Source of the DNA: Flavobacteriales bacterium
GTDB lineage: Bacteria; Bacteroidota; Bacteroidia; JACJYZ01
DNA: 64,000 nt
Assembly: GCA_020635855.1 (NCBI GenBank)
Contig: JACJYZ010000002.1
Span: forward strand, 1,302,001-1,366,000
Direction of reading: 5' to 3'
Below the pieces are notes generated by a model that had not been told where the DNA came from, did no database searches, and worked only from the letters and a program-made list of their open reading frames with translations. Position 1 is the stretch's first letter. The number at the start of each line of letters is the position of its first letter. Shown one piece after another: positions 27,501 to 35,358 of this stretch. A program made the position numbers and the translations under genes.

Positions 27501-28249
27501 TCATGAACCTGATCAGCAATTCTATCAAATTTACGCACGAGGGTTCGGTGAAGTTGAGCGTTGACCTCAAGGAAGCAGGAAAAGACAGGTGCGTGCTCCG
27601 GTTTACTGTGAAAGATACAGGCATCGGAATTCCAAAAGATAAGCAGGAGCAAATCTTTGAGGAGTTTGAACAGGCCCACAAGGGAAATACCCGGAAATAT
27701 GGTGGAACCGGCTTGGGATTATCCATCGTCAAACGCCTCACAAAATTGATGGATGGCACATTAAAGATGCGAAGTAAGGAGGGAAAAGGAACAACCTTTA
27801 TCATCGATTTGCCATTGGAAATCGCTCACAGCAGAACTCCAAACAGCAAAGTTGTGGAAGGGGTTGAGGATTTGCGCGAGAAACTTGTCAATAAGTCGGT
27901 CTTGTTGGTGGAAGATAACAAACTCAATCAGATGGTGGCTTCAGACTTCCTGGGTTCGATGGGGATGAATGTGCAGATCGCCAATGATGGAATGGAAGCC
28001 TTGGATAAGATCAGAAACGGAGTCTTTGATGTGGTGCTTATGGATATTCAGATGCCAGGTATGGATGGGTATAAGACCACCAGGGCCATCCGCCACGAAT
28101 TGAAAAGTAAGGTGCCCATTATCGCTATGACAGCGCATGCTATCAACGGAGAAGAGCGCAAGTGCAAAGCTGTGGGCATGAACGATTATATCAGCAAGCC
28201 CCTGAAGAAAATTACCCTATATAAGAAGATTGCCAACCTTGTAATTTAA
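24572..28249 (+). CDS. Hybrid sensor histidine kinase with about six PAS domains
   Basis: A 1225-residue protein without membrane helices, so a cytoplasmic sensor. In order: a HAMP-like N-terminal segment (DFSKDV...DEFSELY, residues ~37-60), PAS 1 (~88-205), a coiled coil (~208-246), PAS 2 (~246-365), PAS 3 (~370-490), PAS 4 (~490-610), a weaker PAS 5 (~613-712) and PAS 6 (~713-830). The dimerisation domain has the H-box MSHEIRTPMNAIMG with His866. The ATPase domain has NLISNSIKF, DTGIGIP and GTGLGLSIVK boxes. A C-terminal receiver carries Asp1158 in VLMDIQMPGMDG. A phosphorelay to the downstream Hpt protein is the obvious route. It overlaps the preceding gene by ten bases. Confidence 0.95.
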   Translation: MAVKHVHSELDAYKDLVQAKLADLVPVFARAMIGDFSKDVPYAGSEDEFSELYVGVQIMLDVIRDKLGKLGKWNDELAEIVKEKTKAFEEAQYLAHIGSWECEVAPGLLSLSNEMCRIYGLPQSLESIRYADFLVYIHPDDREYVESTVSDAYKTGEPFIIQYRILRADGEMRILEGRGKVLLDKHDQPVRMLGTAQDVTELKRAEAELLRAKNELELKVEERTKKLKSTLEDLRREMGRKEEAKAKVTELAAIVQGTTDAVLGKTLDGYITSWNKGAQKLYGYSAREAVGQHISLIVPKNKRKELDGIMERLSDGKGIQRLETVRRNKAGNNVHVSLTISPIQNASGEIIGASSIAKDITKQVAAQEKMRQSRKMLNNFMNAAKDTFVIFDANMKVLDINKAGTKLMGRRTKKDLVGRHLTELFPLSAKSQKRMYQKTLETGRSKSFEDFVAHPAFGERYFSMEVFRLESGIGLIARDITEHKLNEQALNESEKKYRTLVETMNEGVLVVNNRDEVEFVNSTFCQQTGYSQEELMGRKATEVLLDKDQQERMARIVESRMRGESSQYELELTTKSGQKLWMLVNGSPVYDNSNRVVGSVGLHTNITQRKQHEAELDALAKFPAESPSPVMRFSMHGQALIYVNRAAVHLVQALDSDEELHHHWMELVTRVYRENKVMKEEIDIAGRTYLFTIVPIHQGHYINLYGTDVTAAKKAEEEVKRLLFVLSQTDNSILIANHQGEIQWVNAAFQRISGYSLDDVKGTHGEVLRHGKYTGLDPQHPYFKRMQETRHSVSYESKNYAKSGREFWSLTTLTPVLNENGEIEGIVAMDSDVTEKKKAEKDIIKSRKIAESSVKARELFMANMSHEIRTPMNAIMGIIQLLRETHTTEQQEKYLKSMEFASENLLRIIDDVLDLSKIESGKLSIEKLEFNIGEMVKDLINTISYRANEQNIDLKLVMGLDIPDVILGDPVRINQILMNLISNSIKFTHEGSVKLSVDLKEAGKDRCVLRFTVKDTGIGIPKDKQEQIFEEFEQAHKGNTRKYGGTGLGLSIVKRLTKLMDGTLKMRSKEGKGTTFIIDLPLEIAHSRTPNSKVVEGVEDLREKLVNKSVLLVEDNKLNQMVASDFLGSMGMNVQIANDGMEALDKIRNGVFDVVLMDIQMPGMDGYKTTRAIRHELKSKVPIIAMTAHAINGEERKCKAVGMNDYISKPLKKITLYKKIANLVI

Positions 28250-28261
28250 AATGAGTAAAGT

Positions 28262-28621
28262 ATGAGCCTGGATGTACAAAAGTTAAAGAAGTACCTCGAT
28301 TGTGATGATGCCTTTGTAGCAAAGGTGATCGATCATTTTATCTCTGAGTCGCGAACCATTGTCCGTCAGATTGAAAAGCGACTTGATGATAAGGATGTCG
28401 AGGGGATACGGAGTTCAGCACACAAGATACTGAGCTCAACGCGTATCATGGGGATTGATAACATTTCCCGTTTGTTCGAACACATTGAGATCGGTGCAAA
28501 AAAAGGCCGATCAATCGAAGAACTGCGACCGGAAATTGAGGAAGCTGCAAAAGCCTGGCAGCAAACCGTGCAGGAGATGGAGCTCATCAAAGACCGCTTG
28601 AGCCAAAATCCCGACGCATAG
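28262..28621 (+). CDS. Hpt domain phosphotransfer protein
   Basis: A 119-residue all-helical protein with the histidine-phosphotransfer motif SSAHKILSSTRIMG, His54 being the acceptor. It starts 12 bases after the hybrid kinase and is the last gene before a terminator. It would carry phosphate from the kinase's receiver Asp1158 to a response regulator such as the LytTR protein or the three membrane-anchored receivers. That routing is inferred from operon context. Confidence 0.92.
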   Translation: MSLDVQKLKKYLDCDDAFVAKVIDHFISESRTIVRQIEKRLDDKDVEGIRSSAHKILSSTRIMGIDNISRLFEHIEIGAKKGRSIEELRPEIEEAAKAWQQTVQEMELIKDRLSQNPDA

Positions 28622-28628
28622 TGATCCC

Positions 28629-28655
28629 AGGGGGTGTGATGAGCCCCCTTTTCTT
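28629..28655 (+). terminator. Rho-independent terminator ending the signalling island
   Basis: AGGGGG (28629-28634) pairs perfectly with CCCCCT (28644-28649) around a nine-base loop and is followed by TTTCTTCTT. It lies eight bases after the Hpt stop codon. Confidence 0.75.
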
Positions 28656-28763
28656 CTTCCGTCCGTTCGTCCTCCTTTGTTGCATTTTTGTATATTGGGA
28701 TTAGGAACCTTGTCCTTTGGGCATTTGGAATTTGCCTATTTATTCACCTCCAAAATGCAACAC

Positions 28764-29393
28764 ATGAAATATTTACGACACCTCCCGTATCTTTTCTTTG
28801 TATGTCTTCTTGTTACAATCGCCGGTTGTAGTGAAGAACCTGATGAAAGCCAATGCTCCAAAGAAGTGGAGTTGCTTAAGAAGGAATTGGAGCTCACAAA
28901 ACGTGAACTTGCCATGAAAGAAGAGGAGCTGGAGAAGAAATCGAAACGCGGGGGACGTAGGGGAGGATCTGCTTCTGATGTCGGCGGTAGCCGTTCGTCC
29001 AGTGGGTCGGATGCAGGCGAGGCATCTTCCTCCTCCAAAAAAAGCAGTGCTTCGGATGCGGAAACAATAGCAGCCAAACAAAAAGACCCTAAGTGGGTGG
29101 TGTCACAAGTTTTTGCAGCGGCTAAAACCGGTAACTACGGTGTGTTGTCGGGTTTGTGTGATCCCACGGGGCACGGAGATGCTGAAACCAAAAGCTTTTG
29201 TGGAGTGGCTACTGCGTCGGGAAGCGCTAAACAGGCCTTCAAAGCCGAGTTCAGATACGGACAGGTGGTAGGTAAACCCGTTATTCGGGGTAACGAAGCA
29301 AGCATCCAGGTGATGTGCGGCCCCCAAGGCCGTACGCCCAAAACTTTCAAGCTGGTGAACAGAAGCGGTAAGTGGTATTTAAGCAGCTACTGA
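28764..29393 (+). CDS. Putative lipoprotein with coiled coil and Ser-rich linker
   Basis: The start at 28764 gives MKYLRHLPYLFFVCLLVTIAGC, a lipoprotein signal peptide with lipobox IAGC; longer in-frame starts only add an unlikely leader. The mature part begins with a short E/K-rich coiled coil (VELLKKELELTKREL), then a glycine/serine-rich linker (residues ~60-105). It ends in a ~90-residue domain (WVVSQVFAAAKTGNYG...GKWYLSSY) resembling small NTF2-like/DUF4878-type domains, in which a short C-terminal 'GKWYL' strand is common. Function is unknown; it would sit in the periplasm or at the outer membrane. Confidence 0.7.
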   Translation: MKYLRHLPYLFFVCLLVTIAGCSEEPDESQCSKEVELLKKELELTKRELAMKEEELEKKSKRGGRRGGSASDVGGSRSSSGSDAGEASSSSKKSSASDAETIAAKQKDPKWVVSQVFAAAKTGNYGVLSGLCDPTGHGDAETKSFCGVATASGSAKQAFKAEFRYGQVVGKPVIRGNEASIQVMCGPQGRTPKTFKLVNRSGKWYLSSY

Positions 29394-29404
29394 TTCATCC
29401 GACC

Positions 29405-30466
29405 TCATATGCCCGCAGGTTGCGAGAGATGCGGGTAGCCCTCCAGACGTACACCGTAGTTGGCTAGCCGCTGCTGCATGTCGTAATCCAGCTTGGTAAT
29501 CTTTTCAATGCGGAAGTTGACATAGGCGTGTTCGTGAGCCTCCAGCAGTTCGTCATACGGTCCTCTGGGGGCCATGAGTTTAACCAGAACAGGGGCCGTT
29601 TCAATCATCAGGAACAACAACATCAGGAACAGCCCGGCAATGGAAATGGCTGGGTTCTCTTCCGCCAGTGTTCCCAAGGCTACCAACCGTTTGTCAAATC
29701 CATCATAAGCTTCCCGGTGTATGTTCTGCCGCAGGCTATCTACCTGCAGACTCAAGGTGCTGTGTTGGTTTTTTAGATCAGCTATCAGGGGCAGGTTTTG
29801 CCCCGAGATGGCATCCAGTTCCTTTTGAGCTTTATCTGCATCCGCTTTCTTTAGTGCATAGATCTTTGCCAGTCCTCGGTGTTCGGAGCCACCTGTTCCG
29901 TCCGCTTCTTTTCGCGCTTCCTGATCCAGGTTGTCACGTTTGGCTGCAGCTGAGTCGATCTGGCTTTGTAGCCTGGTTGTTTCAGTCTCCATGGCAAGAA
30001 AGTCACCCGCGAATCGGGTGAAAAGCGCATCTTCCTGTTTCTTGATGTCCTGGTGTTTCATGACCTCCATCTCATAACCTATGGAAGTATGAAAGATTTG
30101 AAGTTCGAGGGGTTTTGCAATCACCAGTGCAATCATAACGGCCAAGAGTAACCGTGGAATGGCCAGCCGCACTTCCTTCCATGCTTTTCCACTTTTTTTC
30201 GTGCTGGACACGATGAAGCGATCCAGGTTGAAAATCATCATGCCCCATACCACACCGAACAGCAGGGCAGCAAAAAGGCGGATGGCCGGATGTACATCGT
30301 TGAATACGAAGTACAGGGCATATCCGCCTGATAGGGTTGCAAAGAGGCCGGTGAAAAACACCGTGGCCCCGATGCCGAAATATTTATTGTGCTCGGAAGG
30401 CGCCTTGCTCAATAGGTTAGGAGTAGCACCCGAACACCACCAGAAGAACCGTTTGATCTTTTCCAT
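29405..30466 (-). CDS. DUF4407 family membrane protein
   Basis: A 353-residue protein starting at ATG 30466 (MEKIKRFFWWCSGATPNLL), the characteristic opening of DUF4407. Three hydrophobic helices lie in the N-terminal 125 residues (GATVFFTGLFATLSGGYAL, LFAALLFGVVWGMMIF, then LLLAVMIALVIA). A long extracytoplasmic coiled coil (~140-265, LQSQIDSAAAKRDNLDQEA and onward) leads into a final membrane segment (ISIAGLFLMLLFLMIETAPV). The family is common in Bacteroidota and Actinomycetota and has no assigned function. It converges with the lipoprotein gene, the two stops being 11 bases apart. Confidence 0.85.
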   Translation of the reverse strand: MEKIKRFFWWCSGATPNLLSKAPSEHNKYFGIGATVFFTGLFATLSGGYALYFVFNDVHPAIRLFAALLFGVVWGMMIFNLDRFIVSSTKKSGKAWKEVRLAIPRLLLAVMIALVIAKPLELQIFHTSIGYEMEVMKHQDIKKQEDALFTRFAGDFLAMETETTRLQSQIDSAAAKRDNLDQEARKEADGTGGSEHRGLAKIYALKKADADKAQKELDAISGQNLPLIADLKNQHSTLSLQVDSLRQNIHREAYDGFDKRLVALGTLAEENPAISIAGLFLMLLFLMIETAPVLVKLMAPRGPYDELLEAHEHAYVNFRIEKITKLDYDMQQRLANYGVRLEGYPHLSQPAGI

Positions 30467-30672
30467 GAAACAAGAACGTGGGTGTGAGATGGTTTATGAC
30501 ATATGTCGTTTAAAGATGGTCGGAAGTGACATTTTGTTGCACACCCCGGTTCAAGCAGGTGAAATATGTTGCATGAAAAGGATATCCTGTAGTTTCGTTT
30601 TAGATTTACATACTTTGAATACCTGTCAGTCAACGTTCAATTTTGGATAGGTGTTTCCAAAACCGAAATGCG

Positions 30673-31884
30673 GTGCGTAAAAGGACCATTCAACATATTC
30701 TTTTATCTCTCTTTGGCATATCCGTGGCTTTGCTCACCGGAGAGGTCATCATGTTGTTGATTACGCATACCGATAAAGACGGGAATGTTTGGTTTCATTC
30801 GAGGATGCTGAAACCCTACCACCTGCCGGTAACAGAAATACAGGCAAACATAGATGGGTATTTGTCGCATTCCAATACGCTTCGGGTATTTGATGCTTCC
30901 CTGGGGTGGACCAACAGGCCCAATGCAACCACGGGAATATATAGCCATGATGATAGAGGCATACGGGTAGAAAATGCCGATAACAGTTCGAAGATGTCAG
31001 TGCCGGATGTTTTGCGAATTGCGCTTTTCGGGGATTCATTTATATATGGAGAAGAAGTTCCGTTCGAGAATACCATCGGGTTTTATGTAGGTAAGCTGCT
31101 TGCAGATCACAATCTGAAAGTGGAAGTGATGAATTTCGGTGTGCCTGCATATGGAATGGATCAGGCCTATCTGCGTTGGCTGAAGGAGGCTCGCAGGTTT
31201 GCCCCGGACGTGGTTATATTAGGCTTTCAGCCGGAGAATGTGAAGAGAAATGTGAACCTCGTGCGGGCCCTTTATCTTCCCGGTGATGCATATCCGTTTC
31301 TGAAACCCAGGTTTGTTTTGGAACATGATACCCTGGCTTTAAAAAATTATCCGGTTCCCATACCGGATTCTACAGCGGCCATCATCGAGCATATGATCGG
31401 GTGGCGCTTCAGAAACTATGAGACTTTTTACAAGCCCGAAGATTATGAAAAAACCTTTTGGCTGCGCAGCAGATTGGTCGCGTATGCATTCAGTTTTTGG
31501 GAGGAAAACAGGTTCAATATATACGAGAATGAAAGACGATTTTATGCGCCGGATCTTGAACCGGTGACATTGACATTGAAAATTGTTGAAGCATTCAAAC
31601 GAGATGTTCAGGAGAAAGGAGGCGCGTTTTTTCTTGTGCACCTCCCCAGGAAAGCAGATGTAAAGGCGCTTATGAACAAGGAGAAGTTATCCTACGACAA
31701 CCTGCTGGCGAAATTGGATGCAGAGAATGCGTTGATACATCCCGAAAGGAAACTATTGGAATTTGCCGGAACGGTTTGCCTGGATAGTCTTTTTGCGCCC
31801 GAACAACACTATTCAGGGCACGGTAATTATCTCGTGGCTGAGGAAATTGTGGATGCAATTGGCCAGCAATACCTTGTAAAATAA
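30673..31884 (+). CDS. SGNH/GDSL-type hydrolase, membrane-anchored
   Basis: Starting at GTG 30673 gives MRKRTIQHILLSLFGISVAL, an N-terminal membrane anchor or uncleaved signal; a TTG ten codons upstream is possible but less likely. The protein has about 403 residues. Block I is LFGDSFIYGEEVPF, with the catalytic Ser in GDS. The block V histidine is probably in EQHYSGHGNYLVAEEI near the C-terminus. Related periplasmic SGNH proteins are esterases or acyltransferases acting on polymers. Unlike the SGNH protein at 15568 it has no MBOAT neighbour, so its substrate is open. Confidence 0.75.
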   Translation: MRKRTIQHILLSLFGISVALLTGEVIMLLITHTDKDGNVWFHSRMLKPYHLPVTEIQANIDGYLSHSNTLRVFDASLGWTNRPNATTGIYSHDDRGIRVENADNSSKMSVPDVLRIALFGDSFIYGEEVPFENTIGFYVGKLLADHNLKVEVMNFGVPAYGMDQAYLRWLKEARRFAPDVVILGFQPENVKRNVNLVRALYLPGDAYPFLKPRFVLEHDTLALKNYPVPIPDSTAAIIEHMIGWRFRNYETFYKPEDYEKTFWLRSRLVAYAFSFWEENRFNIYENERRFYAPDLEPVTLTLKIVEAFKRDVQEKGGAFFLVHLPRKADVKALMNKEKLSYDNLLAKLDAENALIHPERKLLEFAGTVCLDSLFAPEQHYSGHGNYLVAEEIVDAIGQQYLVK

Positions 31885-31922
31885 ACGGGTGTTTTTGTTT
31901 CATTCCTGGTAGGAAGGGTGAC

Positions 31923-33299
31923 TTACTTTCCGATGCAGAACTTTGAGAAAATATTTCCCAGCAGGTCTTCGGTTGTGATGGCTCCGGTGATGGAACCCAG
32001 GTGATGCAGTGCCGTGCGGATATCTGCTGCCAGTAGTTCGCTGGTAAGTCCGGTATCCATGCCATCCAGCACGCGTGTTACTGCTTCGGCTGTCTTCCTG
32101 AGCGCGTCTACGTGCCTCATGTTGCTGACCAATGTGGTGTGTTCATCGGGCAGCAGTGCCTGTGCAAATGATTCCATATACTTCATTAAATCGGTTATGC
32201 CTTCGCCATCCTGTGCAGACACAACGATGCAGTCGGATCTTTCCGCGGTGATTTCTATTGCATGGCTTGCATCACACAGGTCGGCCTTGTTGGCAATTAA
32301 TACGAGTTGTGCGTCTCCGTTCTGAAGGGCGGGTTGAGAAGATTGGAGGGAACTTATTTCCTGCTCAAGGGTTGTCCGGTCGGTTTGCGAAAGATCAAAT
32401 ACATATAACACCATTGCACTTTGGGCAATCCGTTTCATGGCTCTCTCCACGCCGATTCGCTCTATTTTGTCCGTGGTCTCACGCAGCCCTGCCGTATCCA
32501 TCAGGCGGAATACCGAACCTCCAATGATCCATTTTTCTTCAATAATGTCGCGGGTCGTACCAGGAATATCGCTCACAATCGCACGCTCTTCTTTGAGCAA
32601 TGCATTCAGCAGGGTGGATTTGCCGGCATTGGGTTTACCCGCAATGACCACAGGGATGCCCTCCCGGATGGCGTTCCCTTGCCGGAATGATGCTGCCAGG
32701 CCGGTGCATTTTTCAAGAATGGCTTCCAATAACTGCCTTAATCCGGGCCTGTCGGCGAATTCTACATCTTCTTCACTGAAGTCGAGTTCGAGTTCGATCA
32801 ACGAGGCAAAATTCATCAGTTGCTCACGCAATGAATCAATCTCCTTTTTAAAACCACCCCGCATCTGGTGCATTGCCATGCGGTGTGCGGCGGATGATTC
32901 TGCTGCGATCAGGTCGGCCACCGCTTCTGCCTGGGACAGATCCATCTTGCCGTTAAGAAACGCCCGCTGTGTGAATTCACCAGGGGTGGCCATGCGTGCT
33001 CCCAGCGACAGCAACCGGTCCAGAACACTTTGCCGGATGTAAGGTGAACCATGAATGGATATCTCCACTACATCTTCACCGGTATAGGAGGCGGGCGCCC
33101 GAAAGCATGTGATCAGAGCTTCATCCAGTATGCCCGTTTCGTCCACCAGCGGCAGGAAATAGGACGTGCGGGCTTTCCATTCACTTTTTTTCGCTGTGAG
33201 TTTGGCTGCCATCTCCCATGCTTTTGGGCCGGAGATCCGCAATACAGATATGGCGGATGCTGCAGAACCTGTGATGGGTGCTATGATGGTGTCGTTCAT
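31923..33299 (-). CDS. mnmE: tRNA modification GTPase MnmE
   Basis: ATG 33299 (MNDTIIAPITGSAASAISVL) is the family start; the longer open frame upstream crosses into the promoter. With 458 residues it has the usual length. Order: N-terminal folate-binding domain, helical domain, inserted G domain with GKPNAGKS (G1), GTTRD (G2), DTAG (G3) and NKAD (G4), then the C-terminal FCIGK with the catalytic cysteine. With MnmG it installs the carboxymethylaminomethyl group on wobble uridine 34 of several tRNAs. A TACCTTTG box ends only four bases before the ATG. It is transcribed divergently from def. Confidence 0.97.
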   Translation of the reverse strand: MNDTIIAPITGSAASAISVLRISGPKAWEMAAKLTAKKSEWKARTSYFLPLVDETGILDEALITCFRAPASYTGEDVVEISIHGSPYIRQSVLDRLLSLGARMATPGEFTQRAFLNGKMDLSQAEAVADLIAAESSAAHRMAMHQMRGGFKKEIDSLREQLMNFASLIELELDFSEEDVEFADRPGLRQLLEAILEKCTGLAASFRQGNAIREGIPVVIAGKPNAGKSTLLNALLKEERAIVSDIPGTTRDIIEEKWIIGGSVFRLMDTAGLRETTDKIERIGVERAMKRIAQSAMVLYVFDLSQTDRTTLEQEISSLQSSQPALQNGDAQLVLIANKADLCDASHAIEITAERSDCIVVSAQDGEGITDLMKYMESFAQALLPDEHTTLVSNMRHVDALRKTAEAVTRVLDGMDTGLTSELLAADIRTALHHLGSITGAITTEDLLGNIFSKFCIGK

Positions 33300-33303
33300 C
33301 CGG

Positions 33304-33311
33304 CAAAGGTA
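33304..33311 (-). promoter_or_regulatory. Bacteroidota -7 box for mnmE (leaderless or near-leaderless)
   Basis: The minus strand reads TACCTTTG, a perfect match to the Bacteroidota -7 consensus TAnnTTTG, four bases before the mnmE ATG. No convincing TTG -33 element is seen 17-23 bases further upstream. Transcription would start at or beside the start codon. Confidence 0.6.
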
Positions 33312-33403
33312 AGGTTGATGTGGTTTGTTTGTTCGATCCTCAATAAACTTCGCGGGAGCAGGCCTTACAAAATTTATCTGCGGAATGAAATGCGGCAAAT
33401 TTC

Positions 33404-33411
33404 TACCTTTG
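33404..33411 (+). promoter_or_regulatory. Bacteroidota -7 box for def (leaderless or near-leaderless)
   Basis: TACCTTTG, a perfect TAnnTTTG match, ends six bases before the def ATG at 33418. No clear -33 element was found. The arrangement mirrors that of the divergent mnmE gene, so both transcripts probably lack a 5' leader. Confidence 0.6.
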
Positions 33412-33417
33412 CTTCTT

Positions 33418-33978
33418 ATGATACTACCCATTGTTGCATACGGAGACCCCGTGCTGAAGAAAAGAGCCTCTGAAGTTGGCGCCATGACTCCTGAACTGGA
33501 AAAGCTGATTGAGAATATGTGGGAAACCATGTATGAAGCCGCTGGTGTGGGTCTGGCTGCACCACAGATCGGTCAGTCCGTGCGGTTGTTTGTGGTGGAT
33601 GCTTCTCCGTTTGAGGAAGACGAACCACAGTTGGCGGATTTCAAGAAGATATTCATTAATCCGATCATTGTGGAAGAGGAAGGAAACGAATGGAAGTTCA
33701 ATGAAGGATGCTTGTCCATACCCACCATTCGGGAAGATGTTGAACGCAAGCCCACCGTACGCATCACCTATCTGGATGAGAAGTTTCAGTCCCATGAGGA
33801 AACCTATGAGGGAATTGCGGCACGCATTATTCAGCATGAATATGATCACCTGGAAGGCGTTCTGTTCACGGACCGCATCAGCCCGCTTAAACGAAAGCTT
33901 CTGAAAAGGAAACTCAGTGAAATTGCAGCGGGTAATGTGGATGTGAAATATAAAATGCGCTTTCCCGTTCGTCGATAA
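33418..33978 (+). CDS. def: Peptide deformylase
   Basis: ATG 33418 (MILPIVAYGDPVLKKRA) is chosen because the family begins here and the TACCTTTG box lies just upstream. The 186-residue protein has all three metal-site motifs: GVGLAAPQIG (near 45), EGCLSIP with the metal Cys (near 100) and QHEYDHLEG with two metal His and the catalytic Glu (near 143). It removes the formyl group from the N-terminal methionine of nascent proteins. Unlike in many bacteria it is not next to fmt here but divergent from mnmE. Confidence 0.97.
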   Translation: MILPIVAYGDPVLKKRASEVGAMTPELEKLIENMWETMYEAAGVGLAAPQIGQSVRLFVVDASPFEEDEPQLADFKKIFINPIIVEEEGNEWKFNEGCLSIPTIREDVERKPTVRITYLDEKFQSHEETYEGIAARIIQHEYDHLEGVLFTDRISPLKRKLLKRKLSEIAAGNVDVKYKMRFPVRR

Positions 33979-33999
33979 GTTCAATTTATTTCAGAACAC

Positions 34000-34581
34000 A
34001 TGAGAACCATCATCTACCCTGTAGCCATTCTTGCAATTGCTGCATCAGCATCATTTCTGACTTCCTGTTCATCAGGCTGCGATAACTCTGAAGAGAAGGA
34101 GCGGGTGGCCAGGCTTGAACAATATGTTTACCAAAGCGATAACTCGGTGTTCCCTGCGGATTCAGCAAAGAAACTCGTGGAAGCTTACCAGGCCTGTGTG
34201 AACAAATGCCCCGCTGATACGATGGCGGGTGAGTATCTGTTTAAAGCCGGCGAAGTGGCGGTTACACTCCAGGAGCCCGATACAGCCGTGAAGATTTATC
34301 ACCGCCTTTATACCGAGTTCCGGAATCATCAGAAGGGCCCCATGGGACTTTTCCTGGAAGCTTTCACCTACGATAATCAGCTGCACGACTTTGAAAAGGC
34401 CCGCGCTTTATATGAACAATTCATCAAAGAATTCCCCGACCACGAGTTTGCCGATGATGCACAGGGAAGTTTGGATAACCTGGGTATTCCGGTGGAAGAG
34501 TTGATTAAGAAGTGGGAGCAGCAGGACAGCGCTAAATCCAACGGGGAAGGCGGAGTCGACTCATCTAAAGTCGGCATCTAA
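34000..34581 (+). CDS. TPR-containing putative lipoprotein
   Basis: A 193-residue protein with a lipoprotein signal (IAASASFLTSC, lipobox LTSC). It then has tetratricopeptide-like helices: YLFKAGEVAVTLQEPDTAVK, a DFEKARALYEQFIKEFPDHE hairpin typical of YbgF/BamD-like repeats, and DDAQGSLDNLG. It is probably attached to an envelope membrane and mediates protein contacts. Its last 21 bases overlap the convergent 3' end of cdaA (34561-34581). The gene follows def by 21 bases and may be co-transcribed with it. Confidence 0.75.
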   Translation: MRTIIYPVAILAIAASASFLTSCSSGCDNSEEKERVARLEQYVYQSDNSVFPADSAKKLVEAYQACVNKCPADTMAGEYLFKAGEVAVTLQEPDTAVKIYHRLYTEFRNHQKGPMGLFLEAFTYDNQLHDFEKARALYEQFIKEFPDHEFADDAQGSLDNLGIPVEELIKKWEQQDSAKSNGEGGVDSSKVGI

Positions 34582-35358
34582 ACGAAGTTTCATATCCTCT
34601 ATCGTCAGGTTCGTGAAGATTTCTCCTTCGCGGGCATAAGCCATCTCTCCCGTTTGTTCGGAAACAATAATCGCAATGGCATCGGATTGTTCGGTGATGC
34701 CAACGGCAGCCCTGTGTCGCATGCCCAGATGAACAGGGAAATCTGTGTTCTCGGTAACCGGTAATACACATCTGGCCGCCATGATACGGTTGTGAGATAT
34801 GATCACCGCCCCGTCATGCAGTGGGTTGTTCTTGTAAAAGATGGATTCCAGTAGGATGGGTGACACATCCGAATGGATCATTTCGCCGGTATTCAGGTAA
34901 AATTTAAGTTCCGATTTACGCGTCAGCACGATGATAGCGCCCGTGAGGGATTGGGACATGCTCCGGCAAGCGTCAAGCAAAGGTTTGCTGTCCAGCGATG
35001 AGCCGGTTTGCCGGTTCTTGATGAAGGGGATCAGCAGTTTGAATAACACGTTGCGCTGATAGAAACCGCGGCTTCCTATGAACAACAGGAAGCGGCGGAT
35101 CTCTTGCTGGAAAACCACAATCAGTGCAATCACACCCACGCCGATGAATTCCCCCAGGATCTTACTGAGTAGTTTCATTTGCGCAGCATCCACAATGGTC
35201 CACAACAACACTACGGCCAGAATACCCGCGAAAATGTTAATGGCTACGGTGCCCTTTACCAGGTTGTACAGGAGGTACAACAAAAAAGCCACCAGCAGGA
35301 TGTCAAGTGCGTCCAGGAAACGGAAGTGTATGAAAAGGGGCGTCAGAAATTGTGTCAT
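34561..35358 (-). CDS. cdaA: Diadenylate cyclase CdaA (c-di-AMP synthase)
   Basis: ATG 35358 overlaps the folP stop (ATGA) and is preferred over an upstream TTG. The 265-residue protein has three N-terminal membrane helices (~15-85) and a DisA_N/DAC catalytic domain with LHDGAVII (DGA motif, metal binding) and MRHRAAVG (RHR motif, ATP binding). It condenses two ATP into cyclic di-AMP, a second messenger for osmotic and envelope homeostasis. Pairing with folP is usual in Bacteroidota. The 3' end overlaps the convergent lipoprotein gene by 21 bases. Confidence 0.95.
   Translation of the reverse strand: MTQFLTPLFIHFRFLDALDILLVAFLLYLLYNLVKGTVAINIFAGILAVVLLWTIVDAAQMKLLSKILGEFIGVGVIALIVVFQQEIRRFLLFIGSRGFYQRNVLFKLLIPFIKNRQTGSSLDSKPLLDACRSMSQSLTGAIIVLTRKSELKFYLNTGEMIHSDVSPILLESIFYKNNPLHDGAVIISHNRIMAARCVLPVTENTDFPVHLGMRHRAAVGITEQSDAIAIIVSEQTGEMAYAREGEIFTNLTIEDMKLRLDADFR

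Noticed and set aside
28676..28698. Promoter TTTG...TATATTGG before the coiled-coil lipoprotein gene
   Set aside because: Spacer of 11 bases is too short and the -7 box has a mismatch.
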